The notes: generated by a model from the sequence alone, not told the origin. Shown: positions 1 through 7,393, counted from the stretch's first letter. The stretch is 21,249 bases of DNA from an uncultured Eubacteriales bacterium (GCA_900551345.1 URVP01000009.1:1-21249), one strand, 5' to 3'. Program-made: numbers and translations.

Positions 1-411
1 GGTGGTTACTCCTTTAAGACCCTGCTTTTTTGCATAGTAAGCCTGAGCAATTGCTGAATTAAGCTTATGACTGCCTGAAGTGTTGTTTCCTTCAAATTTG
101 TAATAAATATGTGCCGGAGTGTCCAGCGCTTTTTCAAGGAAATATGCTCTTACCAAGGGTGAAGGACGATACATTTTATAAAAATTTTGTATTTCTTCTG
201 GAATGTCAAAATATGCTGTCGTGTCGTCCAATTCCTGTTTTGCAAGTTCTTCGCAGAATACCGGAGTAAGGTCCTCAACGGTAACCGGCTTCAGAGTTGC
301 CGGATTAAGAATGGGTGCGGGCTTATTTTTCATATCGGCACGCACATTGTACCATGCTTTTGGCATTTCGCTTTCATCAAGATAAATCTTGTAGGGGATT
401 TTGTTTTCCAT
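1..411 (-). CDS. trpB: Tryptophan synthase beta chain, TrpB2 type (5' part, cut by the window edge)
   Basis: The first 137 codons are present; the rest lies beyond base 1. TrpB condenses indole with L-serine on pyridoxal phosphate to make tryptophan in the cytosol. The protein starts MENKIPYKIYLDE and contains the segments MPKAWYNVRADM, DIPEEIQ, RPSPLVRAYFLEKAL and FEGNNTSGSHKLNSA. The Lys in GSHK (about residue 116) is the expected PLP Schiff-base lysine. The long N-terminal extension before the RPSPL segment and the ALDTPAHIYYKFEG phrasing are typical of the TrpB2 subgroup rather than canonical TrpB1, which starts near a YFGEFGG-type motif. The ATG at 409-411 follows a good AGAAAGGAAGG-type site at 420-430. 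The gene diverges from phoB and has its own promoter and attenuator-like leader. TrpB2 enzymes often act without TrpA or as indole-salvage enzymes; which applies here cannot be judged. Confidence 0.9.
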   Translation of the reverse strand, partial: MENKIPYKIYLDESEMPKAWYNVRADMKNKPAPILNPATLKPVTVEDLTPVFCEELAKQELDDTTAYFDIPEEIQNFYKMYRPSPLVRAYFLEKALDTPAHIYYKFEGNNTSGSHKLNSAIAQAYYAKKQGLKGVTT

Positions 412-448
412 AATTACTACCTTCCTTTCTTTAATTAATGAGAAAGCT

Positions 449-491
449 TTTTAAAAAATAAAAAGCTTCCTGACTGAAATCAGTCCGGAAG
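449..491 (-). terminator. Intrinsic terminator in the trpB leader (attenuator)
   Basis: Read on the minus strand, arms 487-491/466-470 (CTTCC/GGAAG) and 481-485/472-476 (GACTG/CAGTC) form two 5-bp blocks separated by one mismatch, with a 4-nt loop. A U-rich run (CTTTTTATTTTTT) follows directly. The hairpin lies between the trpB promoter and its ribosome binding site, so it would end transcription before the gene unless prevented. That position marks it as a regulatory attenuator rather than an end-of-gene terminator. Confidence 0.85.
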
Positions 492-534
492 ACATAAATA
501 GCACATAATTATAATTTACTATTCTCTGCTCTTC
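488..534 (-). promoter_or_regulatory. Candidate antiterminator hairpin overlapping the trpB attenuator
   Basis: On the minus-strand transcript, GAAUAG (519-524) can pair with CUAUUU (496-501, one G-U pair), and GAAGA (530-534) with UCUUC (488-492), with an internal loop between the two helices. The second helix uses bases that form the 5' arm of the terminator (487-491), so the two structures exclude each other. The 5' strands of both helices lie inside the (G/U)AG triplet array, so a protein bound to the triplets would block the antiterminator. The pairing was done by eye with no energy calculation, and the helices are short. Confidence 0.5.
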
Positions 535-561
535 TAAACTATACTCAATCAATCTCATCTG
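519..561 (-). promoter_or_regulatory. TRAP-type (G/U)AG triplet array in the trpB leader
   Basis: On the minus strand, triplets occur every 5 nt with exactly 2-nt spacers. In transcript order they are CAG (559-561, imperfect), GAG (554-556), UGA (549-551, imperfect), GAG (544-546), UAG (539-541), UAG (534-536), GAG (529-531), GAG (524-526) and UAG (519-521). Seven are exact and six of those are consecutive. Known TRAP (MtrB) RNA targets are up to 11 GAG/UAG triplets separated by 2-3 nt, just upstream of a terminator in trp leaders. The array starts close to the predicted transcription start and ends about 28 nt before the terminator stem. Whether this genome encodes TRAP cannot be seen here. 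Confidence 0.72.
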
Positions 562-566
562 TGCAC

Positions 567-595
567 ATTATACATTATATAAAATTACATGTCAA
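567..595 (-). promoter_or_regulatory. Sigma-A-type promoter of trpB
   Basis: On the minus strand there is a perfect TTGACA -35 (590-595), a 17-bp spacer and a perfect TATAAT -10 (567-572). Transcription should start near 560, giving a leader of about 150 nt before the trpB start codon. A fully consensus promoter ahead of a terminator suggests that control is exerted after initiation. Confidence 0.88.
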
Positions 596-614
596 TAGGA
601 AAATAAAAAAATAA

Positions 615-643
615 TTGTTAAATCGTTCAGTATGTGTTATACT
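615..643 (+). promoter_or_regulatory. Predicted promoter of the first phoB-phoR operon
   Basis: TTGTTA (615-620), a 17-bp spacer and TATACT (638-643) precede the phoB start codon by about 30 bp. A 6-bp inverted repeat, CAGTAT (628-633) / ATACTG (639-644) with a 5-bp centre, overlaps the -10. No TTAACA-type Pho repeats are visible here, unlike the pstS promoter. The promoter lies back to back with the trpB promoter. Confidence 0.65.
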
Positions 644-672
644 GTATGTATAAATTGACTGGAGGCAGTTTT

Positions 673-1344
673 ATGAGAAGTATTTTCTGTGTTGAGGACG
701 ACGAAAATATAAGGGAATTAATTGTGTACACACTTACATCTATGGGATATTCCGTTAAAGGATTTGGTTGTGCGGCTGATTTTTTTTCTGCCTTAAAAAA
801 AGAGATGCCCGATCTTGTACTTCTTGACATTATGCTCCCGGACACTGATGGTATACAAATTCTTACTAATTTACGGGAGGCGTCAAATACTTACCGACTG
901 CCCGTTATTATGCTGACGGCAAAAGCAGGCAGTTTGGATAAAATACGAGGCCTTGACTGTGGTGCGGATGATTATATTACCAAACCGTTTGACATTATGG
1001 AGCTTGCGGCACGGGTTAAAGCTATTTTGCGCCGTTGCGAAGACAAAAAGTTAACAGGTAAGATAACATATAAAGAAATAACTCTCGACCCCGAAAGCAG
1101 AAGTGTTGTTTCCGGAGGTAAAGAAGTCAATCTTACATATAAGGAATTTGAGCTTTTAAGACTTTTTATGACAAATATCGGAGTAGTCTTTTCCAGAGGT
1201 AAAATTATGAGCTGCGTATGGGGTACGGACTTTGAAGGAGAAACCCGTACGGTTGATGTGCATATACGAACGCTTCGGCAAAAGCTGGGCATATGCGGAG
1301 ATTGTATAGAAACTGTACGAAATGTAGGTTATAAAATCGGCTGA
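673..1344 (+). CDS. phoB: PhoB/PhoP-type response regulator (copy 1)
   Basis: A 223-residue OmpR-family transcription factor. The receiver domain (about 1-118) has the acidic pocket E8-D9-D10, phospho-acceptor Asp52 in LVLLDIMLPD, the conserved Thr in IMLTAK and the Lys in DYITKPF. The C-terminal winged helix (about 125-223) has the LTYKEFELLRLF and RTVDVHIRTLRQKL segments usual for PhoB/PhoP. The start at 673 is preferred because GGAGG lies at 661-665; an in-frame ATG at 634 sits within the promoter. The sensor kinase follows 29 bp later and the whole cluster concerns phosphate, so a role in Pi-starvation control is inferred from context. A second regulator of the same type occurs at 9734. 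Confidence 0.88.
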   Translation: MRSIFCVEDDENIRELIVYTLTSMGYSVKGFGCAADFFSALKKEMPDLVLLDIMLPDTDGIQILTNLREASNTYRLPVIMLTAKAGSLDKIRGLDCGADDYITKPFDIMELAARVKAILRRCEDKKLTGKITYKEITLDPESRSVVSGGKEVNLTYKEFELLRLFMTNIGVVFSRGKIMSCVWGTDFEGETRTVDVHIRTLRQKLGICGDCIETVRNVGYKIG

Positions 1345-1373
1345 TCATATAGATTGTTAAAAGGAATTTGATT

Positions 1374-3047
1374 ATGTATAAAAAAATTTATCGAAGCATG
1401 AATCTTATGTCTTTGGTTACTCTTGCGATTACCACTGTTCTTATTATTTCTGCTTGCTACACTTCTTTTAGCAAACGGCTGGAAGAAGAAATAAAATCCG
1501 AGGCTCAACTTCTTGCAAAGACAGCAGAAATATTATTAGATAATGAAGATGATCTTATACAAGGTTTTGATGATGTGCTTGACGGTAAGAGAATTACTCT
1601 TATTTCACCTGAAGGCAAAATTCTGTATGACAGCAGTGCGGATCCGTCCGTAATGGAAAATCATCTTGACCGCCCGGAGGTAAGAGATGCTTTTGAAAAG
1701 GGAGAAGGATTATACCGAAGACATTCCGTTACCCTTAATGCATCGGCATTTTATTATGCTCTGCGGCTTGATAATGGGTATGTAATAAGACTGGCTGAGG
1801 AAACTAAAGGAATAATAACTATGTTTCCTGAAATAATTCTACCCACGGTATTTACCGTTATATTAATATATTTGCTTTGTACATTGTTCGCAAAAAATAT
1901 AACATCAAGCATTCTTAGCCCTATAAACAGTGCCAATCTTACTTCAGGTGATTTAAGCAATGTTTACGAAGAACTTATACCCTTTTTAAAGAAAATAGAA
2001 GGACAGAACAGAGAAATAAAGCACCAGGCGGAAAAAGTAAAAAGAGAAAAGCTTAAACTTGAAGCAATCAGTGACAATATGAGTGAAGGCCTTATTGTCC
2101 TTGATAAAAACGGCAATGTTATTTCTGCAAATAATTGTATTCCCCAAATCTTTTCCATATCTAAAGAAAAGCTTAACGGTATGAATTTTAACAAACTGTA
2201 TAATGATGAAAGCGTGAAAAGAAACATCAGCCGTGCCTATATGGGGGAAAAGTGTCATGAACCATCTGTCATAAACGGCAAAACATATCAGATATTTTAC
2301 AGTCCCGTATTTGAACACAAGAGTGTAAAGGGCATATTAATATTGATGTTTGATATAAGCGAAGAATCAAAAGCAGCACAAATGCGCAGAGAATTCTCTG
2401 CAAATGTTTCTCACGAACTTAAAACTCCTCTTACGGCGATACTTGGGTATTCACAGATTATAAATAACAACATAGCAAAGCAGGAGGATATAAAAAACTT
2501 CACCGGTAAAATAGAAAAAGAGGCATCACGCCTGATAACTCTTATTGACGATATAATAAAGCTTTCAAAGCTGGATGAAGAATGCGGCGACGAATATGAA
2601 AAAACAAATATCAGTCTTAAAGAAATAATAAATGAAGTGATTGATTCTCTTTCAGAAAAAGGACAGCGTATGAAAGTTAGCTTTATCTATGACGGAAGTG
2701 ATTGTTTGGTTTATGCAAATCCCCGTCAGATAATGGAGCTTGTATATAATCTTTGTGATAATGCCGTTAAATACAACAAAGAAAACGGCAGTGTTACAAT
2801 ATCGGTTAAAGATAACATTTTATCTGTTGCAGATACGGGCATAGGTATTCCGCTTGAACACCTGGATAGAATTTTTGAAAGGTTTTACATGGTGGATAAA
2901 AGCCGGTCAAAAATTGTTAACGGAACAGGGCTGGGACTTTCTATTGTTAAGCATATAGCTATGAAAAATGATGCACTCATTGAAGTTAAAAGTCAAGTAG
3001 ACATAGGAACGGTTTTCACCGTCCGTTTTCAAGGAAAGGAAGAATAA
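1374..3047 (+). CDS. phoR: PhoR-type sensor histidine kinase (copy 1)
   Basis: A 557-residue membrane kinase. There is an N-terminal transmembrane helix (about 11-30), an extracytoplasmic Cache-like sensor (about 31-145; RITLISPEGKILYDSS, DRPEVRDAFEKGEG), a second helix (about 152-172), a short linker, a PAS domain (about 228-335), a HisKA domain with phospho-acceptor His347 in NVSHELKTPLTAI, and an HATPase_c domain with an N box (NLCDNAVKYN), G1 (DTGIGIP) and G2 (GTGLGLSIVKH). ATG 1374 is chosen because AAGGAA (1361-1366) is correctly spaced from it; the TTG at 1368 is too close. The sensor should phosphorylate the regulator encoded just upstream. In Pho systems signalling usually runs through Pst/PhoU rather than direct binding of Pi. 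Confidence 0.88.
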   Translation: MYKKIYRSMNLMSLVTLAITTVLIISACYTSFSKRLEEEIKSEAQLLAKTAEILLDNEDDLIQGFDDVLDGKRITLISPEGKILYDSSADPSVMENHLDRPEVRDAFEKGEGLYRRHSVTLNASAFYYALRLDNGYVIRLAEETKGIITMFPEIILPTVFTVILIYLLCTLFAKNITSSILSPINSANLTSGDLSNVYEELIPFLKKIEGQNREIKHQAEKVKREKLKLEAISDNMSEGLIVLDKNGNVISANNCIPQIFSISKEKLNGMNFNKLYNDESVKRNISRAYMGEKCHEPSVINGKTYQIFYSPVFEHKSVKGILILMFDISEESKAAQMRREFSANVSHELKTPLTAILGYSQIINNNIAKQEDIKNFTGKIEKEASRLITLIDDIIKLSKLDEECGDEYEKTNISLKEIINEVIDSLSEKGQRMKVSFIYDGSDCLVYANPRQIMELVYNLCDNAVKYNKENGSVTISVKDNILSVADTGIGIPLEHLDRIFERFYMVDKSRSKIVNGTGLGLSIVKHIAMKNDALIEVKSQVDIGTVFTVRFQGKEE

Positions 3048-3051
3048 CATT

Positions 3052-3714
3052 ATGATTATTACAGCAGATGAACTCAGCAAAAATGATAACATAAGGACTT
3101 ATATAAACGCTGCAGACGCTTCACTGGCTGCACTGGGATACACTGAACATAGTTTTGCTCATGTTGCAGAAGTGGGTCAGCGTGCAAGGTATATTCTGGA
3201 AACACTGGGATATTCAAACCGTGATATTGAACTTGCCCGCATTGCAGCGCTTCTTCATGATATAGGAAATCTTGTTAACCGTGTGGACCATTCGCAGAGC
3301 GGAGCGGTTATGGCGTTTCGTATTCTTGATAAACTGGGCATGCCTGCCGAAGATATTGCGGTAATTGTTACGGCAATAGGAAATCATGATGAAACGACCG
3401 GCGTTGCTGTAAACCCGGTTGCAGCCGCCCTTATTATCGCTGACAAGAGCGATGTACGACGCAGTCGTGTTCGCAATCAAGACAGGGCAAATTTTGATAT
3501 ACATGACCGTGTTAATTATTCGGTAAAACAATCATCAATAAAGATAAATGAGGATAAAACTCTAATTAAGCTTAAACTGCATGTTGATACCAGATATTCA
3601 AGCGTTATGGATTATTTTGAAATTTTCCTTTCCCGTATGACTTTGTGTAGAAAAGCTGCCGAAAAACTGGGACTTGAATTTAAGCTTATTATAAATGAAC
3701 ATCAGCTTATGTAA
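3052..3714 (+). CDS. HD-domain phosphohydrolase
   Basis: A 220-residue soluble protein of the HD superfamily of metal-dependent phosphohydrolases. Visible metal ligands are His33/His37 (EHSFAHVAEV), His69-Asp70 (ALLHDIGN), His112-Asp113 (GNHDE) and Asp131 (IIADKSD). The C-terminal 70 residues carry no motif I recognise. It begins 4 bp after phoR behind an AAGGAAAGGA site, and the Na/Pi cotransporter follows 40 bp later, so it is very probably co-transcribed with the phosphate genes. The substrate is unknown. Nucleotide, cyclic dinucleotide or ppGpp-like phosphoesters are conceivable for the superfamily, and the neighbourhood suggests a link between phosphate status and a phosphorylated metabolite. 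It is not an obvious YqeK, RelA or YmdB-type protein. Confidence 0.82.
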   Translation: MIITADELSKNDNIRTYINAADASLAALGYTEHSFAHVAEVGQRARYILETLGYSNRDIELARIAALLHDIGNLVNRVDHSQSGAVMAFRILDKLGMPAEDIAVIVTAIGNHDETTGVAVNPVAAALIIADKSDVRRSRVRNQDRANFDIHDRVNYSVKQSSIKINEDKTLIKLKLHVDTRYSSVMDYFEIFLSRMTLCRKAAEKLGLEFKLIINEHQLM

Positions 3715-3754
3715 TCATACATCCGGATTGTATTTAGAATAACAGAGGTTTATC

Positions 3755-5500
3755 ATGGATATATTTTCTTTTTTTACTCTTTTTGGAGGTCTTGCATTTT
3801 TCCTTTATGGGATGACTGTTATGTCTGCCGGTCTCGAAAAAATTGCAGGCGGAAAACTTGAAACAACGCTCAGAAAAATGACTTCAAATCCTTTAAAAAG
3901 TTTGATTTTGGGCGCAGGAATCACAATTGCCATTCAATCATCGTCTGCAATGACGGTTATGCTTGTAGGTCTTGTAAATTCAGGTATAATGACTTTGGGG
4001 CAAACCATTGGAGTGATAATGGGATCCAATATCGGTACCACCCTTACTGCGTGGATTCTCAGCCTTGCCGGGATAGAAAGCAACAATTTCTTCCTTAAAC
4101 TTTTAAAACCCGAGGCTTTTTCGCCGATCGTTGCATTCATCGGTGTAATTATGATTATGCTTGGCAATTCAGGCAAAAAGAACGATATTGGTAAAATACT
4201 TGTGGGTTTTGCTGTGCTAATGTTCGGTATGGAGCTTATGAGCGATTCCGTAAGCCCTCTTGCTGAAAGTGAATCATTTTCAAGTATTCTTACTGCCTTT
4301 TCCAATCCTGTGGTCGGAGTCATTATCGGTGCTGTTTTTACGGGTGTAATTCAAAGTTCAGCTGCATCGGTTGGTATCCTTCAGGCTCTTTCTCTTACGG
4401 GAAGTATCTCGTACGGAATGGCAATACCGATTATTATGGGGCAGAACATAGGTACATGTGTAACTTCTCTTATATCCAGTATTGGTGTTAACAAAAATGC
4501 CAAGCGTGTTGCGGCGGTTCATATTATGTTTAATGTAATAGGTACTGTTGTTTTACTGATTTTGTTTTACGGAATAAATTATTTTGTGAAGTTTTCTTTT
4601 ATCAATCTTCCCATAGCTCCGTATCAAATTGCAATAGTGCATAGCATCTTTAATGTAGCTACTACACTTATGCTGCTTCCATTTACAAAACAGCTCGAAA
4701 AACTGGCAAAAATAATTATTAAAGATGGCACGGAAAAAGAAAAAAACGAACTTTTGGACGAAAGACTGCTTGCGACACCTTCCGTTGCCATTGCTCATTG
4801 TCGTGCACTTACTGAAGAAATGGGCAGTATGGCAATGACAAGTTTTGCACAAACTATAGATATGCTTATGGATTATGATGAAAAAAAGGCTTTGAAAATC
4901 GAAAAAAATGAGACAAAAACTGATATGTACGAGGACAAGCTGGGTTCATATCTAGTTAAAATTTCAAGACGAAGTCTTTCGTTGTCTGACAGCCATGAAA
5001 CATCACGATTGCTCCATTGTATAGGCGATTTTGAAAGAATAGGGGATCATGCATGCAATATGCTTGCTGTTTCCAAGGAAATAAAAGAAAAAGGTATCAC
5101 ATTTTCACCTGATGCTAAAAAAGGCATAGATGTAATGTCTGCTGCACTTAAGGAAATTTTAAATATTACCTTGAGGGCTTTTAAAGAAAATGACCTTAAT
5201 CTCGCAAAGCGTGTTGAACCTCTTGAACAAGTTATTGACCGTATGCAGAACAGACTTAAAAACGGACATGTAATGAGACTTCAGCAAGGTGAATGTACCA
5301 TAGAAACAGGTTTTGTATTTAATGATTTATTAAATAATTATGAAAGGGTTGCAGACCACTGTTCAAATATTGCGGTTTGTCTCATTCAGATTGATGAAGA
5401 TCAGTTTGAAACACATGGTTATCTGTCAAATGTAAAATCCCATGGTGATAACGAATTCGATAAGCAATACAGAATTTACAAAGAAAAATTTGATATATAG
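3755..5500 (+). CDS. Na/Pi cotransporter family protein with PhoU-like C-terminal domain (copy 1)
   Basis: 581 residues, NptA/PNaS family (COG1283 type). The membrane part (about 1-330) contains the two inverted QSS repeats that define the family: IQSSSAMTVMLVGLVNSG and IQSSAASVGILQALSLTG. GSNIGTTLTAWILSLAG and MGQNIGTCVTSL are the matching second-half motifs. Residues about 340-560 form a helical PhoU-like domain with the phrase HCIGDFERIGDHACN and a second copy, YERVADHCSNIA, the usual PhoU metal-binding E/D motifs. The protein would bring in (or balance) phosphate with Na+. It is the last gene of the phoB-phoR-HD block, just before the Pho boxes of pstS. A same-length paralogue lies at 18546-20291 on the other strand. 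Confidence 0.88.
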   Translation: MDIFSFFTLFGGLAFFLYGMTVMSAGLEKIAGGKLETTLRKMTSNPLKSLILGAGITIAIQSSSAMTVMLVGLVNSGIMTLGQTIGVIMGSNIGTTLTAWILSLAGIESNNFFLKLLKPEAFSPIVAFIGVIMIMLGNSGKKNDIGKILVGFAVLMFGMELMSDSVSPLAESESFSSILTAFSNPVVGVIIGAVFTGVIQSSAASVGILQALSLTGSISYGMAIPIIMGQNIGTCVTSLISSIGVNKNAKRVAAVHIMFNVIGTVVLLILFYGINYFVKFSFINLPIAPYQIAIVHSIFNVATTLMLLPFTKQLEKLAKIIIKDGTEKEKNELLDERLLATPSVAIAHCRALTEEMGSMAMTSFAQTIDMLMDYDEKKALKIEKNETKTDMYEDKLGSYLVKISRRSLSLSDSHETSRLLHCIGDFERIGDHACNMLAVSKEIKEKGITFSPDAKKGIDVMSAALKEILNITLRAFKENDLNLAKRVEPLEQVIDRMQNRLKNGHVMRLQQGECTIETGFVFNDLLNNYERVADHCSNIAVCLIQIDEDQFETHGYLSNVKSHGDNEFDKQYRIYKEKFDI

Positions 5501-5524
5501 AATAAAAAATCACTTTCTCTTAAT

Positions 5525-5594
5525 TTTACATGCAGCTTAATGTTAATTTATTTGTTTACATACAATTAACATAAATTGGATTTCGGAGTTAACA
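5525..5594 (+). promoter_or_regulatory. Pho-box repeats upstream of pstS
   Basis: TTTACA (5525-5530), TTTACA (5555-5560), TTAACA (5566-5571) and TTAACA (5589-5594) match the Firmicute PhoP box TT(A/T/C)ACA. The pair at 5555 and 5566 is exactly 11 bp apart and the last is 23 bp further on, roughly two turns. An opposite-strand copy (TGTTAA, 5541-5546) makes a 9-bp inverted repeat, ATGTTAATT (5540-5548) / AATTAACAT (5564-5572). The repeats run up to the -10 of pstS, as expected for activation by a phosphorylated PhoB/PhoP-type regulator. Confidence 0.78.
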
Positions 5595-5610
5595 TTGAGC
5601 AAGCTATAAT
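5582..5610 (+). promoter_or_regulatory. Activator-dependent promoter of the pst operon
   Basis: A perfect TATAAT -10 lies at 5605-5610, but the -35 position (TTCGGA, 5582-5587) is poor and is overlapped by Pho-box repeats. A strong -10 with a weak -35 fits a promoter that needs the regulator. The 46 bp to the pstS start includes an AGGAG site. Confidence 0.7.
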
Positions 5611-5655
5611 TTATCCGAAATAAGAAAAAATTAAATTTTAAGGAGAGTGATTTTT

Positions 5656-6492
5656 ATGAAAAAAATCATAGCATCAATTTCAGCAATTCTGTTGGTGGGA
5701 GCTTTGTTTACAGGCTGCACCGGACAAACCGGCGGTGATACACAATCAAACGGTTCGGTAAGCGGAACAGTGTCAACAGATGGTTCAACTTCAATGGAAA
5801 AGGTTATCGGGTTTTTAAGTGAAGCATATATGGAAGAGAATCCCGATGTTAAAGTTACCTACAACCCCACTGGCTCAGGTGCAGGTATACAGGCTGTAGC
5901 AGAAGGCAGATGTGATATCGGTCTTGCAAGCAGAAACTTAAAAGATGAAGAAAAAGAAACTCTTACTGAAACAGTTGTTGCAATCGACGGAATTGCAATT
6001 ATAGTAAATCCCGAAAACCCTGTAGCAGATCTTACTCTTGAACAGATTGGTAAGATTTATAAAGGTGAAATTACCAACTGGAGTGAAGTTGGAGGAAATG
6101 ACGGTCCTATCGTTCTTATCGGCCGTGAAGCAGCATCAGGTACAAGAGATGGTTTCGAGTCAATAACAGGTACAGAAGACCTTTGCAAATACGCTCAGGA
6201 ACTTACATCAACAGGTGATGTAGTACAGACTGTATCTTCAAACCCCAATGCTATCGGTTATGCATCTCTTGCTTCGGTAAATGAAAATGTTAAAGCAGTT
6301 GATGTAGAAGGAGTAACTCCCGATACACAGACTATTCAGGATGGAACATATAAAGTACAGCGTGATTTTGTTCTTGTAACCAGAACAGGCGAACAGCTCA
6401 GCGACGCAGCACAGGCATTCTTTGACTTCGCAACAAGCGAGGCAGCAGATGACCTTATTGTTGAGGCAGGAGCAGTACCTGTAAAGAGATAA
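5656..6492 (+). CDS. pstS: Phosphate ABC transporter, phosphate-binding lipoprotein PstS
   Basis: 278 residues. The N-terminus MKKIIASISAILLVGALF leads to a lipobox ending in Gly20-Cys21, so the mature protein should be lipid-anchored outside the membrane. A Ser/Thr/Gly-rich linker follows. Phosphate-site motifs typical of PstS are visible: STDGSTSM (about 43-50), TGSGAGIQA (about 76-84) and GREAASGTRDGFE in the second lobe. The ATG at 5656 is chosen because AGGAG lies at 5641-5645; the upstream GTG at 5647 is too close to that site. It is the first gene of pstSCAB-phoU and is preceded by Pho boxes, so high expression under Pi limitation is expected. Confidence 0.95.
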   Translation: MKKIIASISAILLVGALFTGCTGQTGGDTQSNGSVSGTVSTDGSTSMEKVIGFLSEAYMEENPDVKVTYNPTGSGAGIQAVAEGRCDIGLASRNLKDEEKETLTETVVAIDGIAIIVNPENPVADLTLEQIGKIYKGEITNWSEVGGNDGPIVLIGREAASGTRDGFESITGTEDLCKYAQELTSTGDVVQTVSSNPNAIGYASLASVNENVKAVDVEGVTPDTQTIQDGTYKVQRDFVLVTRTGEQLSDAAQAFFDFATSEAADDLIVEAGAVPVKR

Positions 6493-6510
6493 TTTACCGA
6501 GGAGCGGAAT

Positions 6511-7386
6511 ATGAATATCTTAAAAAAATCGGCAGACATATTTGAGAAAATAATGAACATTATATTTGTGCTGTGCGGTTTTCTTGCGGTAGCGTTTGTA
6601 CTGCTTATTACGGTATTTTTAGTGGGCTCAGGACTTCCGGCTATAAAGGAAATCGGCATTGCCGATTTCCTCTTTGGCACAAAATGGGCTTCTACGGCAA
6701 ATGACCCGTCTTTTGGTATACTGCCCTTTATTTTGACTTCTGTGTACGGAACCATAGGAGCTATAATTATAGGTGTTCCCATTGGTATAATGTGTGCCGT
6801 TTATCTTGCAAAAATGTCAACTAATAGAATATCGGCAACCGTGAGAACAGCCGTTGATTTACTTTCAGGTATACCCTCAGTGGTTTACGGACTTGTGGGA
6901 ATGATAATAATTGTTCCAGCAGTTAGAGAAACATTTAATCTGCCGGACGGAGCAAATCTTTTTTCGGCAATTATAGTACTTACGGTAATGATTTTACCGT
7001 CGGTTATTTCTGTGTCCGAAACCGCAATAAGAGCTGTTCCCAAAGAATACGAGGAGGCATCCCTTGCTCTTGGGGCAACTAAAACGGAAACGGTGTTTAA
7101 GATAATCCTGCCTGCCGCAAAAAGCGGAGTACTGACTTCTGTAGTGCTGGGTATAGGCAGAGCTATAGGTGAAGCTATGGCTGTTATGATGGTTTCCGGT
7201 AATGTTGCTAATATGCCCGGATTGTTTAAGAGCGTACGCTTTCTTACAACGGCTGTTGCCAGTGAGATGTCTTACTCCTCAGGACTTCAGAGACAAGCGC
7301 TGTTTTCCATAGCATTAGTATTGTTTGTGTTCATCATGATTATAAACCTTGTTCTTAATCTGGTGGTAAAAAAGGAAAAGAGGTGA
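6511..7386 (+). CDS. pstC: Phosphate ABC transporter permease PstC
   Basis: 291 residues with about six transmembrane helices. The first hydrophobic helix is at about 15-40. The binding-protein-dependent permease core includes the segments LLSGIPSVVYGLVGM and VPKEYEEASLALGATKTETVFKI, the latter being the EAA-type cytoplasmic loop that docks on the ATPase. It begins 18 bp after pstS behind GAGGAG. PstC pairs with PstA to form the phosphate channel. Order decides the name between the two related permeases: the first with the FLFGTKWASTAND-like periplasmic segment is PstC, as in the usual pstSCAB order. Confidence 0.93.
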   Translation: MNILKKSADIFEKIMNIIFVLCGFLAVAFVLLITVFLVGSGLPAIKEIGIADFLFGTKWASTANDPSFGILPFILTSVYGTIGAIIIGVPIGIMCAVYLAKMSTNRISATVRTAVDLLSGIPSVVYGLVGMIIIVPAVRETFNLPDGANLFSAIIVLTVMILPSVISVSETAIRAVPKEYEEASLALGATKTETVFKIILPAAKSGVLTSVVLGIGRAIGEAMAVMMVSGNVANMPGLFKSVRFLTTAVASEMSYSSGLQRQALFSIALVLFVFIMIINLVLNLVVKKEKR

Positions 7387-7393
7387 CGGCGCA

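Noticed and set aside
187..438. Plus-strand open frames over the trpB region
   Set aside because: They are antisense to trpB, which has clear family motifs and a proper start; the plus-strand translations show no recognisable domain and no ribosome binding site.
451..558. A 35-codon open frame on the minus strand running through the trpB leader, possible leader peptide
   Set aside because: It has no Trp codons, its ATG lies almost at the predicted transcript 5' end without a ribosome binding site, and it simply reads through the triplet array and terminator. TRAP-type control explains the leader better.
411..595. T-box riboswitch for the trpB leader
   Set aside because: The leader is only about 150 nt and I see no T-box sequence (AGGGUGG-type) and no specifier stem. 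The 5-nt-phased GAG/UAG triplets point elsewhere.
634..672. Upstream ATG start for phoB copy 1
   Set aside because: This ATG overlaps the -10 of the predicted promoter and has no ribosome binding site; the ATG at 673 has GGAGG at the right distance.
3934..4323. Long antisense open frames inside the Na/Pi, pst and reductase genes
   Set aside because: They lie wholly within genes with strong family motifs, lack ribosome binding sites, and their composition is that of reverse reading of the real gene.
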